Positions 47,869 through 58,971 are shown, counted from the stretch's first letter. The stretch: DNA of 64,000 nt from Paraburkholderia sp. FT54 (GCF_031585635.1 NZ_CP134195.1:4030001-4094000); one strand, 5' to 3'. Notes: generated by a model from the sequence alone, not told the origin. Program-made: numbers and translations.

Positions 47869-49175
47869 GCCTGTTTCTCCGTGTTGGATGGCGCGGCGCC
47901 TTGACGGCCCGCGCCAGAAAATTTGCGCCCGGCGAGCGGCAGTTTCAGGACCGCACGCGTGCCACGCGGCTTGATCGTGCTGACATCGGTCAGTTCGATC
48001 GATCCCTTGAGACGCGCGGCCGCCGAAAAAGCCAGATAGAGGCCCACGCCATGCCCACCTTGCGTACTCTCGACCGGCATCGCTCCGAGCGAACCGCGCA
48101 ATGTAGCCGGAATGCCCGGGCCTGCATCGCATACCTCGAATACGATCTGGTCGCCGCGCGCCGCCAGCGTGCAGGCCAGCGTCACGTGATCGCGGCTTGC
48201 ACGCGCCGCGTTGTCGAGCAAAATCGTGAGAATCTGGCTCACGGCCACCGTATCGTCAAGACCGACATCCGCGGGAGGCACGCCGACCCGCTCGAACTTC
48301 ACATGCGGATGACGCAGGCGCCACTGCTCGCCGAACGATTCAAGCCACTCGCCGACCGGTTGCCGGTGGGTGTTCGTCGACGCCCGGCTGCGTAAGCGCG
48401 CAAGCGCCGACGTACACAAACTCATTTGCTGTTCGAGCAACTCGAGATCGGCGCTGTAAGGCGCAAGTCCCTTATCGGAACGCGCCGCATCTCGTAATTC
48501 TTCGGACAACATTGCAATTGTAGACAACGGCGTGCCGATTTCGTGCGCGACGGTGGCGGCCTGCACACCGAGCGCGACCGCGCGTTCGTCGTGAAGCAAG
48601 CGCTGCTGCGCGTCGCCGAGCGCTGCGTCACGTAGCCGCAGCGCTCGCGACATGCGCGCGACGAACCATGCAATGAGGCCGACGCTAACCATGAAGTTCA
48701 CCCACATGCCCGCTCGGTAGTAGTCGAACAGGTTGGCGGGATTGTCAAGATTCAGCGGCACGGAGTCGAAACCGAGGACCGCGTAGCAGGCCACGGCGAA
48801 CGCCGCGAGCCACGCCATCAGAGACCACGGCAGCACGGCCGCGGCAATAGCGAGCGATGGCAGGTAGAGCGAAACAAATGGATTGGTCGTGCCGCCAGAG
48901 AGAAACAGCAGCGCGGACAACGCACCCAGATCGACCCAGATCTGGCCGAACAATTCCATGTTGGATTCGGGCCGCTGCTGCGAGACGCGCCACCACGTGA
49001 TTCCGTTGAAGATCACTTCGAGCGCGATCACGAGCAGCATGGCGGGCAGCGGCAAATGCACGCCGACGAAGATCTGCACGAACGCAATCGTCATCAACTG
49101 GCCGATGATCGCGAGACTGCGCAGCCAGAACAGATGTCCGAGATTGACGCGGCCGGTGTTGGTTATACGATGCAT
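47865..49175 (-). CDS. regB: Redox sensor histidine kinase RegB/PrrB type
   Basis: A 436-residue membrane kinase. About six N-terminal helices are present and the ubiquinone-binding heptad GGTTNPF is at residues 94-100. The H-box is HEIGTPLST with His211. Cys254 in LEQQMSLCTSAL corresponds in position to the redox-active Cys of R. capsulatus RegB (by eye, not by alignment). ATP-binding motifs follow (LDNAARAS, CDAGPGI, GHGVGLYLA). It heads the regB-regA operon. The signal is probably the state of the quinone pool. Confidence 0.9.
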   Translation of the reverse strand: MHRITNTGRVNLGHLFWLRSLAIIGQLMTIAFVQIFVGVHLPLPAMLLVIALEVIFNGITWWRVSQQRPESNMELFGQIWVDLGALSALLFLSGGTTNPFVSLYLPSLAIAAAVLPWSLMAWLAAFAVACYAVLGFDSVPLNLDNPANLFDYYRAGMWVNFMVSVGLIAWFVARMSRALRLRDAALGDAQQRLLHDERAVALGVQAATVAHEIGTPLSTIAMLSEELRDAARSDKGLAPYSADLELLEQQMSLCTSALARLRSRASTNTHRQPVGEWLESFGEQWRLRHPHVKFERVGVPPADVGLDDTVAVSQILTILLDNAARASRDHVTLACTLAARGDQIVFEVCDAGPGIPATLRGSLGAMPVESTQGGHGVGLYLAFSAAARLKGSIELTDVSTIKPRGTRAVLKLPLAGRKFSGAGRQGAAPSNTEKQA

Positions 49176-49300
49176 GACTTGAGTTTACCTGTTCGGACTC
49201 GTCCGACTTACCTCGCGGCCTTGCGCCGGTAACATGGAAATTTTGCGATAGCGCCGCACGGACGATCTGTTCTTCGGCTCCTCCGTCGCGCAACCCATCC

Positions 49301-50938
49301 ATGCTACCTACTTCCGATAGCGAGGCCGACGCCTCCTCAGCTTTCCTGACCGTTCTGCGACAAGCCGCCGCAGCGCGGCAAACCGGCATCGCGCAAGCCG
49401 AAGCCGACTGCCTCGCTGCCGCGGCGCGAATCCATTCACTCGACGGCGCGTCGCTCGACTCGCTCACGGCTACGCTGCTCGAACAACACCGCTCCGGCGA
49501 CGCAATCGAACTCGCCGCCATTATTGCCCAACTCGATCCCCGCAACGCGCTTGCGCACTTTCGTTTGGGCTACGCGCTGCAGATGGCGAACCGGCATCAC
49601 GAGGCCATCGCCCCGTACCGTCACACCCTCGCAATCGATCCTCGATTGCCGCGCCTGCGCAGCAATCTCGCCGCTGCACTGATGCTCACCGGCGGCGACC
49701 TGAACGAACAGATCGCGCTGCTGGAAAGCGCCGTCCGGGATGCCCCCGACGAGGGCAACGGCTGGACCAATCTCACGCACGCCTACCGCACGAACATGGA
49801 TCTGCCGCGAGCGCTCGAAGCCGGCGCAAATGCCGTGCAACGCGCGCCGCATAGCCCGCTGGCGCACAACAACTATGCGCTGACGCTGCGTGAGGCGCAA
49901 CGCTGGGACGACGCGGCGCAAGCCGCCCAAACCGCTTGCGCGCTGGCCCCCAACAATGCCACCATGCGCTCCAATCTCTCCATGCTGCAACTCCTGCGCG
50001 CCGATTACGCGCATGGCTGGGCATCGCACGAGGCGCGCTGGGACGGCTCTTCGGAACTGGGCGGCAACCGTCCGGCGATGCCGGCACCGCTTTGGCATGG
50101 CGAACCGCTCGCCGGCAAAACGCTGCTCGCGTGGGGCGAGCAAGGCATGGGCGACCTGTTGCAGTTCTGCCGCTATGTCCCGATGCTGGCCGAACGCGTG
50201 CATCGCGAGGGTGGCCGTCTCATCTGGAATTCGTTCCCGCAGATGGGCGCACTGCTCGCGCGCAGCCTGGGCGGTCATGCGGACGAGTTTTCAGCCGGCG
50301 GCGGCGTCGAATCGCTACCGGCGTTCGACTACGAGATTCCGCTGCTGAGCCTGCCGTTGATTTTCGACACACGCGAAGCAACTATTCCGGCAGCGCCCTA
50401 TTTGCGGGCAGATCAGGCATCCACCGCCGCATGGCAAAAGCGGTTTGCCGGCGAAGCGAGGCTCAAAGTTGGGCTGACATGGACCGGCAGCCATGGTCAT
50501 CAACGCAATCCGTTCCGGCGTGTCGGTTGGGAGCGCTATGCGGCTCACTTCGGTGGCATGCAGGACGTGGCGTTCTATTCATTGCAGCCGGGCGCCGGCG
50601 CGGATGTGGCGGCGGCACGCGCAGCCGGCCTGCCGATGACCGACTACACCGCCGAATTCGCGAGCTTCGACGACACCGCCGCGTTCATGAGCGCGCTCGA
50701 TCTGGTCATCACGGTTTGCACCTCGGCGGCGCATCTGAGCGGCGCGCTCGGCCAGCGCACCTGGGTGCTGCTCGACGTCAACCCCCACTGGGTCTGGCTG
50801 CTCGACCGTAGCGACAGCCCGTGGTATTCGAGCGCCACGTTGTATCGGCAGCCGCAATTCGGTCAATGGGAGCCGGCGCTGGAAGCCGTCGCGCGTGACC
50901 TGAGCGCGCTTGCGGCCCAGCACCGCCGCGCGGCCTAA
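49301..50938 (+). CDS. TPR protein with glycosyltransferase-like C-terminal domain
   Basis: A 545-residue cytoplasmic protein. TPR repeats cover about residues 70-230 (ALAHFRLGYALQMANRHHEAIAPYR, SPLAHNNYALTLREAQRWDDA). The C-terminal half has GT9-like features: LLAWGEQGMGDLLQFCRY, VGLTWTGSHGH and VITVCTSAAHLSGALGQRTWVLL. Proteins of this TPR-GT9 design occur in flagellin glycosylation islands and as orphans. No partner gene is beside it; regB is divergent, with 125 bp between. Acceptor unknown. The first ATG is taken as the start. Confidence 0.8.
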   Translation: MLPTSDSEADASSAFLTVLRQAAAARQTGIAQAEADCLAAAARIHSLDGASLDSLTATLLEQHRSGDAIELAAIIAQLDPRNALAHFRLGYALQMANRHHEAIAPYRHTLAIDPRLPRLRSNLAAALMLTGGDLNEQIALLESAVRDAPDEGNGWTNLTHAYRTNMDLPRALEAGANAVQRAPHSPLAHNNYALTLREAQRWDDAAQAAQTACALAPNNATMRSNLSMLQLLRADYAHGWASHEARWDGSSELGGNRPAMPAPLWHGEPLAGKTLLAWGEQGMGDLLQFCRYVPMLAERVHREGGRLIWNSFPQMGALLARSLGGHADEFSAGGGVESLPAFDYEIPLLSLPLIFDTREATIPAAPYLRADQASTAAWQKRFAGEARLKVGLTWTGSHGHQRNPFRRVGWERYAAHFGGMQDVAFYSLQPGAGADVAAARAAGLPMTDYTAEFASFDDTAAFMSALDLVITVCTSAAHLSGALGQRTWVLLDVNPHWVWLLDRSDSPWYSSATLYRQPQFGQWEPALEAVARDLSALAAQHRRAA

Positions 50939-51063
50939 CTCGGCGGTACTGTCGGAAGCCAAGCGCTTTCGTAGGCCGGCGGCACTTTTGGAAGCCTGCG
51001 GCGCTTTCCCGATCCGGCGACTCTTGCCTCAGACGGTTCCACTCCCAGCGGCTTCAGCGCCAA

Positions 51064-51282
51064 TCACGCGCCGCCAGACCGCCCCTGAGCCGCCAGCGCA
51101 ATCTCCCCGACAAGACATTCAGGGCACAAACAGCGCCCGGCCGGGTCGAGCCGGTCCGCCGGCATTGGCGGCATTTCGCGGCACCAGCAGTCGAATGGCT
51201 GCCCATGCATGGCGCAATCGAACGCATTGCCGCAGCGCGGGCAGCGCGCACTGCTTTCGGAGCGGGAAACAGACGGTTTCAT
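51064..51282 (-). CDS. Cysteine-rich CWC-family protein
   Basis: A 72-residue protein with nine Cys. Spacing CPRCGNAFDC, then CWC, then CLCPECL matches the cysteine-rich CWC family, a small probable zinc-binding fold of unknown function. Start at 51282 by the first ATG; the upstream sequence gives no better one. Confidence 0.75.
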   Translation of the reverse strand: MKPSVSRSESSARCPRCGNAFDCAMHGQPFDCWCREMPPMPADRLDPAGRCLCPECLVGEIALAAQGRSGGA

Positions 51283-51296
51283 GACGGGCCGGATAG

Positions 51297-52448
<1,152 letters not shown>

Positions 52449-52672
52449 GTCCTGCATCAAACCCGGCACACGCGGCGCGTCAGCATGGCGTCGCCCGTGT
52501 GCCGCGCTGTTGCGCTGGCCGGTCGTACGGCACGCACAGCTTCTTCAGCGGTCCGCAAAGCCACCGCCACCGCGCGCCAACCCGCTCCCCCGCTTTTCTC
52601 GCCACCCGCACCGTGAACCTTTCGCGTTCGCCGCGTGAAGCAATTTTTCGCGCCTGAACGGCGCCTTCCATC

Positions 52673-53488
52673 ATGCGCACTGCCACTCCCGCTCCCGCTT
52701 CCAGACGCCGTCGTCCGCATATCGCAGGAGGCCATCCGGTCTGGCTGTTCGATCTCGACAACACGCTGCATCACGCATCGCACGCGATCTTTCCGGCGAT
52801 CAATCGAGGGATGACGCAGTACATCATCGACGCGCTGCAGGTGGACATCGACGAAGCCAACCGGCTGCGCACCGGCTATACACAACGCTACGGTGCAGCG
52901 CTGCTCGGCCTGGCGCGTCACCATCCGCTCGATCCGAACGACTTCCTGAAGGTCGTGCACACCTTCCCCGACCTCGGCTCGATGATCCGTCATGAACGCG
53001 GCGTCGCGCGCCTCGTCGCGGCGCTGCCGGGCCGCAAGATCGTGCTGACCAACGCGCCCGAAGCCTATGCACGCGCGGTGCTTGCCGAACTGCGAATCGA
53101 GCGTCTGTTCGAACAGGTGATCGCCATCGAACACATGCGCGATCGCCGCCGCTGGCGCGCCAAACCCGACCACGCAATGCTGCGCAAGGCCATGCGCGAC
53201 GCGCACGTATCGCTGAAGGACGTGATCCTCGTCGAAGACACGCGCTCGCATCTCAAGAACTACCGGCGGCTCGGCATCCGTACGGTGTGGATCACCGGCC
53301 ACCTGCCGCGCAAGCCGCACGCGGACGGCGTGTCGACTCGCCTGCCGGGCACTGGCCGGCCGCACTATGTCGACCGGAGCATTCGTTCGTTAAAATCGCT
53401 ACGACTGGGCACCCGCTCGGTTCGATTGAAGAGACAGCAGACGGGACGACAGCCATGCAGCCGATCGACAAGCCTGACGAAGTCTTAA
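52673..53488 (+). CDS. HAD-family pyrimidine 5'-nucleotidase type hydrolase
   Basis: A 271-residue HAD-superfamily phosphatase. Motif I is FDLDNTLHH, motif II is in KIVLTNAP, and motif III/IV is VILVEDTRSHLKNYRRLG. The group (SDT1/PPN1-like pyrimidine 5'-nucleotidases) has the same domain order. The C-terminal 40 residues are basic and of low quality. The final 34 bp overlap slmA in another frame. Substrate uncertain. Confidence 0.82.
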   Translation: MRTATPAPASRRRRPHIAGGHPVWLFDLDNTLHHASHAIFPAINRGMTQYIIDALQVDIDEANRLRTGYTQRYGAALLGLARHHPLDPNDFLKVVHTFPDLGSMIRHERGVARLVAALPGRKIVLTNAPEAYARAVLAELRIERLFEQVIAIEHMRDRRRWRAKPDHAMLRKAMRDAHVSLKDVILVEDTRSHLKNYRRLGIRTVWITGHLPRKPHADGVSTRLPGTGRPHYVDRSIRSLKSLRLGTRSVRLKRQQTGRQPCSRSTSLTKS

Positions 53489-54138
53489 CCGAACACGAAC
53501 CGACCAACACGCTCGCCGCGCCGCGCGCACAGCGCCTGAAACCGGGCGAGCGCCGCGTGCACATCCTCCAGACGCTCGCGGCGATGCTGGAGGTGCCCAA
53601 GAGCGAAAAGATCACCACCGCGGCGCTCGCCGCCCGGCTCGGCGTATCGGAAGCCGCGCTGTACCGTCATTTCGCCAGCAAGGCGCAAATGTTCGAAGGG
53701 CTGATCGAGTTCATCGAGCAGACCATCTTCGGGCTCATCAACCAGATCGCCGTTAAGGAAAGCAATGGCGTACTGCAGGCGCGCGCGATCGCGTTGATGC
53801 TGCTCAACTTCCCCGCGAAGAATCCCGGCATGACGCGCGTGCTGACGTGCGAGGCGCTGGTCGGCGAGCATGAGCGGCTGACCGAGCGCGTCAATCAGAT
53901 GCTGGAGCGGGTCGAGGCGTCGTTGAAACAATGTCTGCGCCTCGCGCAAACGGAGGCGAACACGGGCGCGAACTCGGGTGAAGGCGTCGTCCCGTTGCCC
54001 GCCGGCTACGACCCCGCGATCCGCGCGAGTCTGCTGCTGAGCTACATCATCGGCCGCTGGCACCGCTATGTGCGCAGCGGCTTTGCGCGGCCGCCCGCCG
54101 AACACGCCGACGCGCAACTGCTGCTGATTCTTCAGTAG
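53455..54138 (+). CDS. slmA: Nucleoid occlusion factor SlmA
   Basis: A 227-residue TetR-family DNA-binding protein that stops FtsZ ring assembly over the chromosome. The helix-turn-helix is LAARLGVSEAALYRHFASKAQ; the dimer domain follows with SLLLSYIIGRWHRYVRSGF. The ATG at 53455 begins MQPIDKPDEV; a longer upstream frame lies inside the HAD gene. TTAAAATCGCT at 53390-53400 is a -10-like element. Confidence 0.92.
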   Translation: MQPIDKPDEVLTEHEPTNTLAAPRAQRLKPGERRVHILQTLAAMLEVPKSEKITTAALAARLGVSEAALYRHFASKAQMFEGLIEFIEQTIFGLINQIAVKESNGVLQARAIALMLLNFPAKNPGMTRVLTCEALVGEHERLTERVNQMLERVEASLKQCLRLAQTEANTGANSGEGVVPLPAGYDPAIRASLLLSYIIGRWHRYVRSGFARPPAEHADAQLLLILQ

Positions 54139-54189
54139 TCCGCGCGGCATGCGCTGCGCCCCGCGACGTTGCCGCATGAAAATTTCCGC

Positions 54190-54195
54190 TATACT
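54190..54195 (+). promoter_or_regulatory. Possible -10 box of metX
   Basis: TATACT here, with TTGCCG 15 bp upstream as a weak -35. Transcription from it would include the riboswitch and give a leader of about 235 nt. Confidence 0.4.
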
Positions 54196-54271
54196 TTGCG
54201 CCTGACTGCGGCACCCCGACTCATTCGGAACCGTTGTCCGCAACACCCCGAACACCTGCTTGAAAAACATA

Positions 54272-54437
54272 TACGCGCCGATTTGCTGACTCGATTGCGG
54301 GCGCGAGAACTGCCGGGAACGTGTCCCGCGGTTCACTATAAATGCGGCTAAAGAGGTCGTCAGCCGCGCACACAGTCTTTCCTCCGTGCTCTTGCCGACG
54401 CCGTTTAGCCGCCCTGTTTCATTAAATGGCGGAATGA
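54272..54437 (+). promoter_or_regulatory. SAM-II riboswitch-like element and expression platform of metX
   Basis: P1 pairs CGCGCC (54274-54279) with GGCGCG (54300-54305). The loop has GATTTG just after P1 and ATTGC just before its 3' strand; GCTAAAGAGG (54347-54356) follows later. These words match the order in the SAM-II pseudoknot: P1, GAUUU, UUGC, P1', AUAAAUG, GCUAAA, AGG. ATTGC can pair with GCTAA, and CTC with GAG, as P2 of the pseudoknot. Between P1' and ATAAATG sits an extra hairpin (GAAC-CGGGA with TCCCG-GTTC, 54307-54334). Downstream, CCGCC (54409-54413) can pair with GGCGG (54428-54432), which overlaps the ribosome site of metX. Excess SAM would thus block translation. Confidence 0.7.
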
Positions 54438-55583
54438 ATGGAATCGATCGGTATCGTCGCTCCCCAAAAAATGCATTTCACCGAGCCACTGCAGTTGCAG
54501 AACGGCAGCTCGCTGGCCGGTTACGACCTGATGGTCGAGACTTACGGCACGCTCAACGCCGCGCGTAGCAACGCGGTGCTGGTGTGTCACGCGCTCAACG
54601 CGTCGCATCATGTGGCAGGCGTATACGCCGATAACCCCAAGGACATTGGCTGGTGGGACAACATGGTCGGGCCGGGCAAACCGCTCGACACCGACAAGTT
54701 CTTCGTGATCGGCGTGAACAACCTGGGGTCGTGCTTCGGTTCGACCGGGCCGATGAGCATCGATCCGGCCACCGGCCAGCCATACGGCGCGACATTCCCC
54801 GTCGTGACGGTGGAAGACTGGGTCAACGCCCAGGCGCGCGTCGCCGATCAGTTCGGCATCACGCGCTTCGCCGCGGTGATGGGCGGCAGCCTCGGCGGCA
54901 TGCAGGCGCTCGCGTGGAGCATGATGTATCCGGAGCGCGTCGGTCATTGCATCGTGGTCGCGTCCACGCCCAAGCTGTCGGCGCAGAACATCGCGTTCAA
55001 CGAGGTTGCGCGCTCGGCGATTCTGTCGGACCCTGACTTCCACGGCGGCAACTACTACGCACACAACGTGAAGCCGAAGCGCGGCCTGCGCGTCGCGCGC
55101 ATGATCGGCCACATCACGTATCTGTCGGACGACGACATGGCCGAGAAATTCGGCCGCTCGCTGCGCCGCGCGGAAGGCGCGCTGGATGCGTACAACTTCA
55201 ACTTCGACGTGGAATTCGAGGTGGAGTCGTACTTGCGTTACCAGGGCGACAAGTTCGCCGACTACTTCGATGCGAACACGTACCTGCTGATCACCCGCGC
55301 GCTCGATTACTTCGACCCGGCCAAGGCCTTCGAAGGCGATCTGACCGCCGCGGTCGCGCACACCACCGCGAAGTATCTGATCGCCAGCTTCACAACCGAC
55401 TGGCGTTTCGCGCCGGCCCGCTCGCGCGAACTGGTGAAAGCGCTGCTCGACCACAAACGCACGGTCACCTACGCGGAAATCGATGCGCCGCACGGCCACG
55501 ACGCCTTCCTGCTCGACGACGCGCGCTATCACAACCTGATGCGCGCCTACTACGAACGTATCGCAAAGGAGGTGAACGCATGA
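54438..55583 (+). CDS. metX: Homoserine O-acyltransferase MetX
   Basis: A 381-residue alpha/beta hydrolase that acylates homoserine in methionine synthesis. The nucleophile Ser151 is in [13 protein letters not shown]; the catalytic His is in PHGHDAF. In Burkholderiales MetX often uses succinyl-CoA instead of acetyl-CoA; which one applies here cannot be read off safely. It overlaps metW by 4 bp. A SAM-II-like element precedes the gene. Confidence 0.95.
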   Translation: MESIGIVAPQKMHFTEPLQLQNGSSLAGYDLMVETYGTLNAARSNAVLVCHALNASHHVAGVYADNPKDIGWWDNMVGPGKPLDTDKFFVIGVNNLGSCFGSTGPMSIDPATGQPYGATFPVVTVEDWVNAQARVADQFGITRFAAVMGGSLGGMQALAWSMMYPERVGHCIVVASTPKLSAQNIAFNEVARSAILSDPDFHGGNYYAHNVKPKRGLRVARMIGHITYLSDDDMAEKFGRSLRRAEGALDAYNFNFDVEFEVESYLRYQGDKFADYFDANTYLLITRALDYFDPAKAFEGDLTAAVAHTTAKYLIASFTTDWRFAPARSRELVKALLDHKRTVTYAEIDAPHGHDAFLLDDARYHNLMRAYYERIAKEVNA

Positions 55584-56188
55584 ACCAGCGAGCACTCGAT
55601 TACCTGGCGCTGCGCCCGGACTTCCGCGCGATCGCCCGCTGGGTCGAACCGCGCGCCAGCGTGCTGGATCTGGGTTGCGGCGACGGCTCGCTGCTCTCGC
55701 TCCTGACCGAAGAACTGGACGTGCAGGGCTACGGCATCGAAATCAACGACGCGGGCGTGCTGGCCTCGACGCAAAACGGCGTCAACGTGATCCAGCAGAA
55801 TCTGGAAGACGGCCTGCGCCTCTTCGAAGACGCCAGCTTCGATTTCGCGATTCTGTCGCAGACGCTGCAAACCATTCATCAGACGGCTGCGATCCTGCGT
55901 GAGACCGTGCGGGTCGGCAAGGAATGCATCGTGTCGTTCCCGAATTTCGGCTACTGGGCGCATCGGCTCTCCGTGCTGCAAGGCCGTATGCCAGTGTCGA
56001 AGTCGCTGCCTTATCAGTGGCACAACACACCGAACGTGCGGGTGCTCACTATCGAGGATTTCGAGGCGCTGGCGCCGGAAGTCGGCATCGAAATTCTCGA
56101 CCGCGTGGTGCTGCACGACGGTCAGGTGGTGCGGTGGGGGGTGAACTGGCGTGGTAGTCTTGCGGTCTATCGCGTCAAGAAAAGCTAA
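55580..56188 (+). CDS. metW: Methionine biosynthesis protein MetW
   Basis: A 202-residue methyltransferase-fold protein, always found with metX in this group. The SAM-like loop is [15 protein letters not shown]. It is needed together with MetX for homoserine acylation in some bacteria; its own catalysis is unproved. ATGA overlap with metX shows coupling; AAGGAGG precedes the start. Confidence 0.94.
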   Translation: MNQRALDYLALRPDFRAIARWVEPRASVLDLGCGDGSLLSLLTEELDVQGYGIEINDAGVLASTQNGVNVIQQNLEDGLRLFEDASFDFAILSQTLQTIHQTAAILRETVRVGKECIVSFPNFGYWAHRLSVLQGRMPVSKSLPYQWHNTPNVRVLTIEDFEALAPEVGIEILDRVVLHDGQVVRWGVNWRGSLAVYRVKKS

Positions 56189-56202
56189 CGCAAGTTATCC
56201 AC

Positions 56203-57594
56203 ATGTCGAACCCGCCGCACGAGGCGCCTGCACTTACCGCTCACGAAGAACATCCCGGCTGGCGCGCGTTCCTGAATACGCGCATGCTGATCTGCGTCTT
56301 TCTCGGCTTTACGTCGGGACTGCCGCTGTTCACGCTCGTCTATCTGGTGCAGGCGTGGTTACGCTCAGAAGGCGTCAATCTGAAGGAAATCGGCCTCTTT
56401 GCGCTGATCCAGTTCCCGTACACCTGGAAATTCATCTGGGCGCCGCTGATGGACCGCTACGTCCCGCGCTTTCCGGGCTGGCGTCCGGGCAGACGGCGCG
56501 GCTGGATGCTGGTCACGCAGATTCTGGTGGCCGGCGCCATCGCCACCTTGGGATTCGTGTCGCCTAAAGATTCGATCTGGACGGTGGCGGCTTTGACTGC
56601 GCTGGTCGCGTTCTTCGGCGCCAGTCAGGACATCGTGATCGACGCCTATCGGCGTGAACTGCTGAGCGATACACAGCAGGGGCTCGGCAACGCGGTGCAT
56701 GTGAACGCCTATAAGATCGCGGCGCTGGTGCCCGGTTCGCTGGCGTTGATTCTGTCCGACCATTTGCCGTGGACCACGGTGTTCATCGTAACGGCCGCGT
56801 TCATGCTGCCCGGCATGGTGATGACACTGGTGGTGCGTGAACCCGAAGTACACGGCACGCCGCCAAAAAATCTGCGCGAAGCGATCGTGCAGCCGTTCAA
56901 GGAATTCATTCAGCGCGACGGCTGGCGCGGCGCGCTGTTCGTGCTCGGTTTCATCTTTCTGTACAAGCTCGGCGACACGATGGCGACCACGCTGTCCACC
57001 TCGTTCTTTCTCGACATCGGCTTTTCGCGCACGCAGATCGGCGTGATCGCCAAGACCACCGCATTCGGCGCGAGCCTGGCGGGTGGGATCGTCGGCGGGA
57101 TCTGGCTGATGAAAATCGGCATCGGCCGGGGGTTGTGGATCTTCGGCATCCTGCAGATGGTATCGACGCTCGGCTTCGCGTGGCTCGCGCATCTCGGACC
57201 GGCTTCGCCCGGTCTCGTGGCGATCTACGATATCGCCGTCTGGATGAGCGAGGGCACGACGAAGCTGCTCGCGCTGGTGGGCGTCGATTGGGCCGTGCAA
57301 CTCGAACCGCGTTCAGTTGCGCTGGCACTCGTCTACGGCTTCGAAACCTTCGCCACCGGACTGACGATGGCAGCGTTCACCGCCTATATCGCCAGCACTA
57401 CGGATCCGCGCTACACCGCCACCCAATTCGCGCTCTTCACGAGCCTGGCTTCGGTGCCGCGCACATTGGCTTCGGCGGCGAGCGGCTACGTGGTCGCGCA
57501 GATCGGCTGGTTCGATTACTTCGTCGTTTGCACCGCGCTGGCGTTGCCCGGCATGTTGCTTCTGCTGCGCATCGCGCCGTGGAGAGCGCCGTGA
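56203..57594 (+). CDS. ampG: AmpG-family muropeptide permease
   Basis: A 463-residue MFS importer of anhydromuropeptides from cell-wall turnover. About 12 membrane segments; FLGFTSGLPLFTLVYLVQAWLR-type opening, the GASQDIVIDAYRREL signature and RFPGWRPGRRRGWML loop are typical of AmpG. Through recycling it influences beta-lactamase induction. GTGA overlap links it with the metalloprotease gene. Confidence 0.92.
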   Translation: MSNPPHEAPALTAHEEHPGWRAFLNTRMLICVFLGFTSGLPLFTLVYLVQAWLRSEGVNLKEIGLFALIQFPYTWKFIWAPLMDRYVPRFPGWRPGRRRGWMLVTQILVAGAIATLGFVSPKDSIWTVAALTALVAFFGASQDIVIDAYRRELLSDTQQGLGNAVHVNAYKIAALVPGSLALILSDHLPWTTVFIVTAAFMLPGMVMTLVVREPEVHGTPPKNLREAIVQPFKEFIQRDGWRGALFVLGFIFLYKLGDTMATTLSTSFFLDIGFSRTQIGVIAKTTAFGASLAGGIVGGIWLMKIGIGRGLWIFGILQMVSTLGFAWLAHLGPASPGLVAIYDIAVWMSEGTTKLLALVGVDWAVQLEPRSVALALVYGFETFATGLTMAAFTAYIASTTDPRYTATQFALFTSLASVPRTLASAASGYVVAQIGWFDYFVVCTALALPGMLLLLRIAPWRAP

Positions 57595-58880
57595 AGGCGC
57601 TTCTCTCGAAGGGCGCGCCGCGCTCGATTACGTCCCAGCGTCCTGCACTCAAGGGCGGCCACGCAGCGCTGCGCGCGGTGTGGGCGCTCGGCTGTGCGAG
57701 CCTGATGTTGGCCGCGCCATTGAGCGCCTATGCGGCAGGCGCGCCGGCGCTCGCTACCAGCGCACCCGCTGCAACACCTGCGCCAGCGCCGGCCACGCCT
57801 GCCGCGCCAACGGCGAGATCCCCGGCGGCTGCCTCGAGTGCGGAAAGCGCGACATCGGCGGCGCAGAGTGCGAACAGCACCACCAGCGCTCCGGGCGCCA
57901 GCAGCGCGGCGGCCGCTGCGACGCCGTCCTCGTCATCTCAATCGACGCAGCCGCCACCGGCTCCGGTTACCGCCAGAACGCCCGCCGCGACATCGACGCC
58001 GTCCGCCGCAGCGGCCAAAGCGCCCGCCGTCCCGTCGATGCCCGCTCCCGCGTCCGCACCGTACAGCCCAAATACGCAGTTGCGTTACGGCGGCTACCTG
58101 GTGTTCCGCAACCTGATCCCATCGCCGATGCTCGAGGCGCAAGCCGCCGAGGAATTCAGCCAGATCGCGTACGGCGCCGAGCACGCTAACCGTCTGTACG
58201 GCGACACCGACGCGCACGTCACGCGCGTGCGCTCGATCGTCGACCAGATGATCCCGTACTCGTTGAAGTGGAACGAACGGGCCAAGAACTGGAAGTGGGA
58301 TGTGGCGGTGGTGCGCTCGCCCGACATCCGCATGTACTGTCTGCCGGGCGGCAAGATCGTCGTCTACGGCGGCCTGCTCGACCGCGCGCGTCTGAACGAC
58401 AACGAACTGGGCATGTTGATCGGCCATGAGATCGCCCACGCGCTGCGGGAACATGCACGCGAGCGGCTCGGCCAACTGCAGGCGAGCCAGCTCGACTCGT
58501 CCGGTACGATCCCGCAGTTGTTCGGGCTCGCCGATCTGGGCGCGGCGCCGCTCGGCATCGGCTCGCGTCTGTTGGAAATGAAGTACGAGAATACCGACGA
58601 GACCGAAGCCGACGTGATCGGCAGCGATATCGCGTCGCGCGCCGGTTTCGATCCGCGCGCGGCGGTCACGCTGTGGGACAAGCTGGCGCAGGCCACGCGC
58701 GGCAATCGCGATCAGGGCTTCATCTACGTGCACCCCTACACGCCGGCGCGCCGTCAGGACATCATCAAGCGCTTGCCCGACATGCTGCCGCTCTATGCGA
58801 AGGCGATAGGCAAAACGGTAGATGCGTTGCCGGACTACGCCGGCATGGGCCGACCGAGCCGCAAACTGGTCCGCGATTGA
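57591..58880 (+). CDS. Periplasmic M48-family metalloprotease
   Basis: A 429-residue zinc protease. Signal peptide up to about residue 45 (WALGCASLMLAAPLSAYAAG); then a low-complexity Ala/Pro/Ser/Thr linker to about residue 155; then the M48 domain with HEIAH in MLIGHEIAHALREHA and the third ligand Glu in DETEADVIG. The GTG at 57591, preceded by GGAGAG, overlaps the ampG stop by 4 bp. Relatives (BepA, LoiP) care for outer-membrane proteins. The linker has no known role. Confidence 0.88.
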   Translation: MKALLSKGAPRSITSQRPALKGGHAALRAVWALGCASLMLAAPLSAYAAGAPALATSAPAATPAPAPATPAAPTARSPAAASSAESATSAAQSANSTTSAPGASSAAAAATPSSSSQSTQPPPAPVTARTPAATSTPSAAAAKAPAVPSMPAPASAPYSPNTQLRYGGYLVFRNLIPSPMLEAQAAEEFSQIAYGAEHANRLYGDTDAHVTRVRSIVDQMIPYSLKWNERAKNWKWDVAVVRSPDIRMYCLPGGKIVVYGGLLDRARLNDNELGMLIGHEIAHALREHARERLGQLQASQLDSSGTIPQLFGLADLGAAPLGIGSRLLEMKYENTDETEADVIGSDIASRAGFDPRAAVTLWDKLAQATRGNRDQGFIYVHPYTPARRQDIIKRLPDMLPLYAKAIGKTVDALPDYAGMGRPSRKLVRD

Positions 58881-58971
58881 CTTGCGCGGGCCTCAAGCGC
58901 CCGCGATCGTTCTCTAACGAAACAACTTCCGGCGTTGATTTCAGCCTCGCGTACCACGCCGCGGGCTGTGC

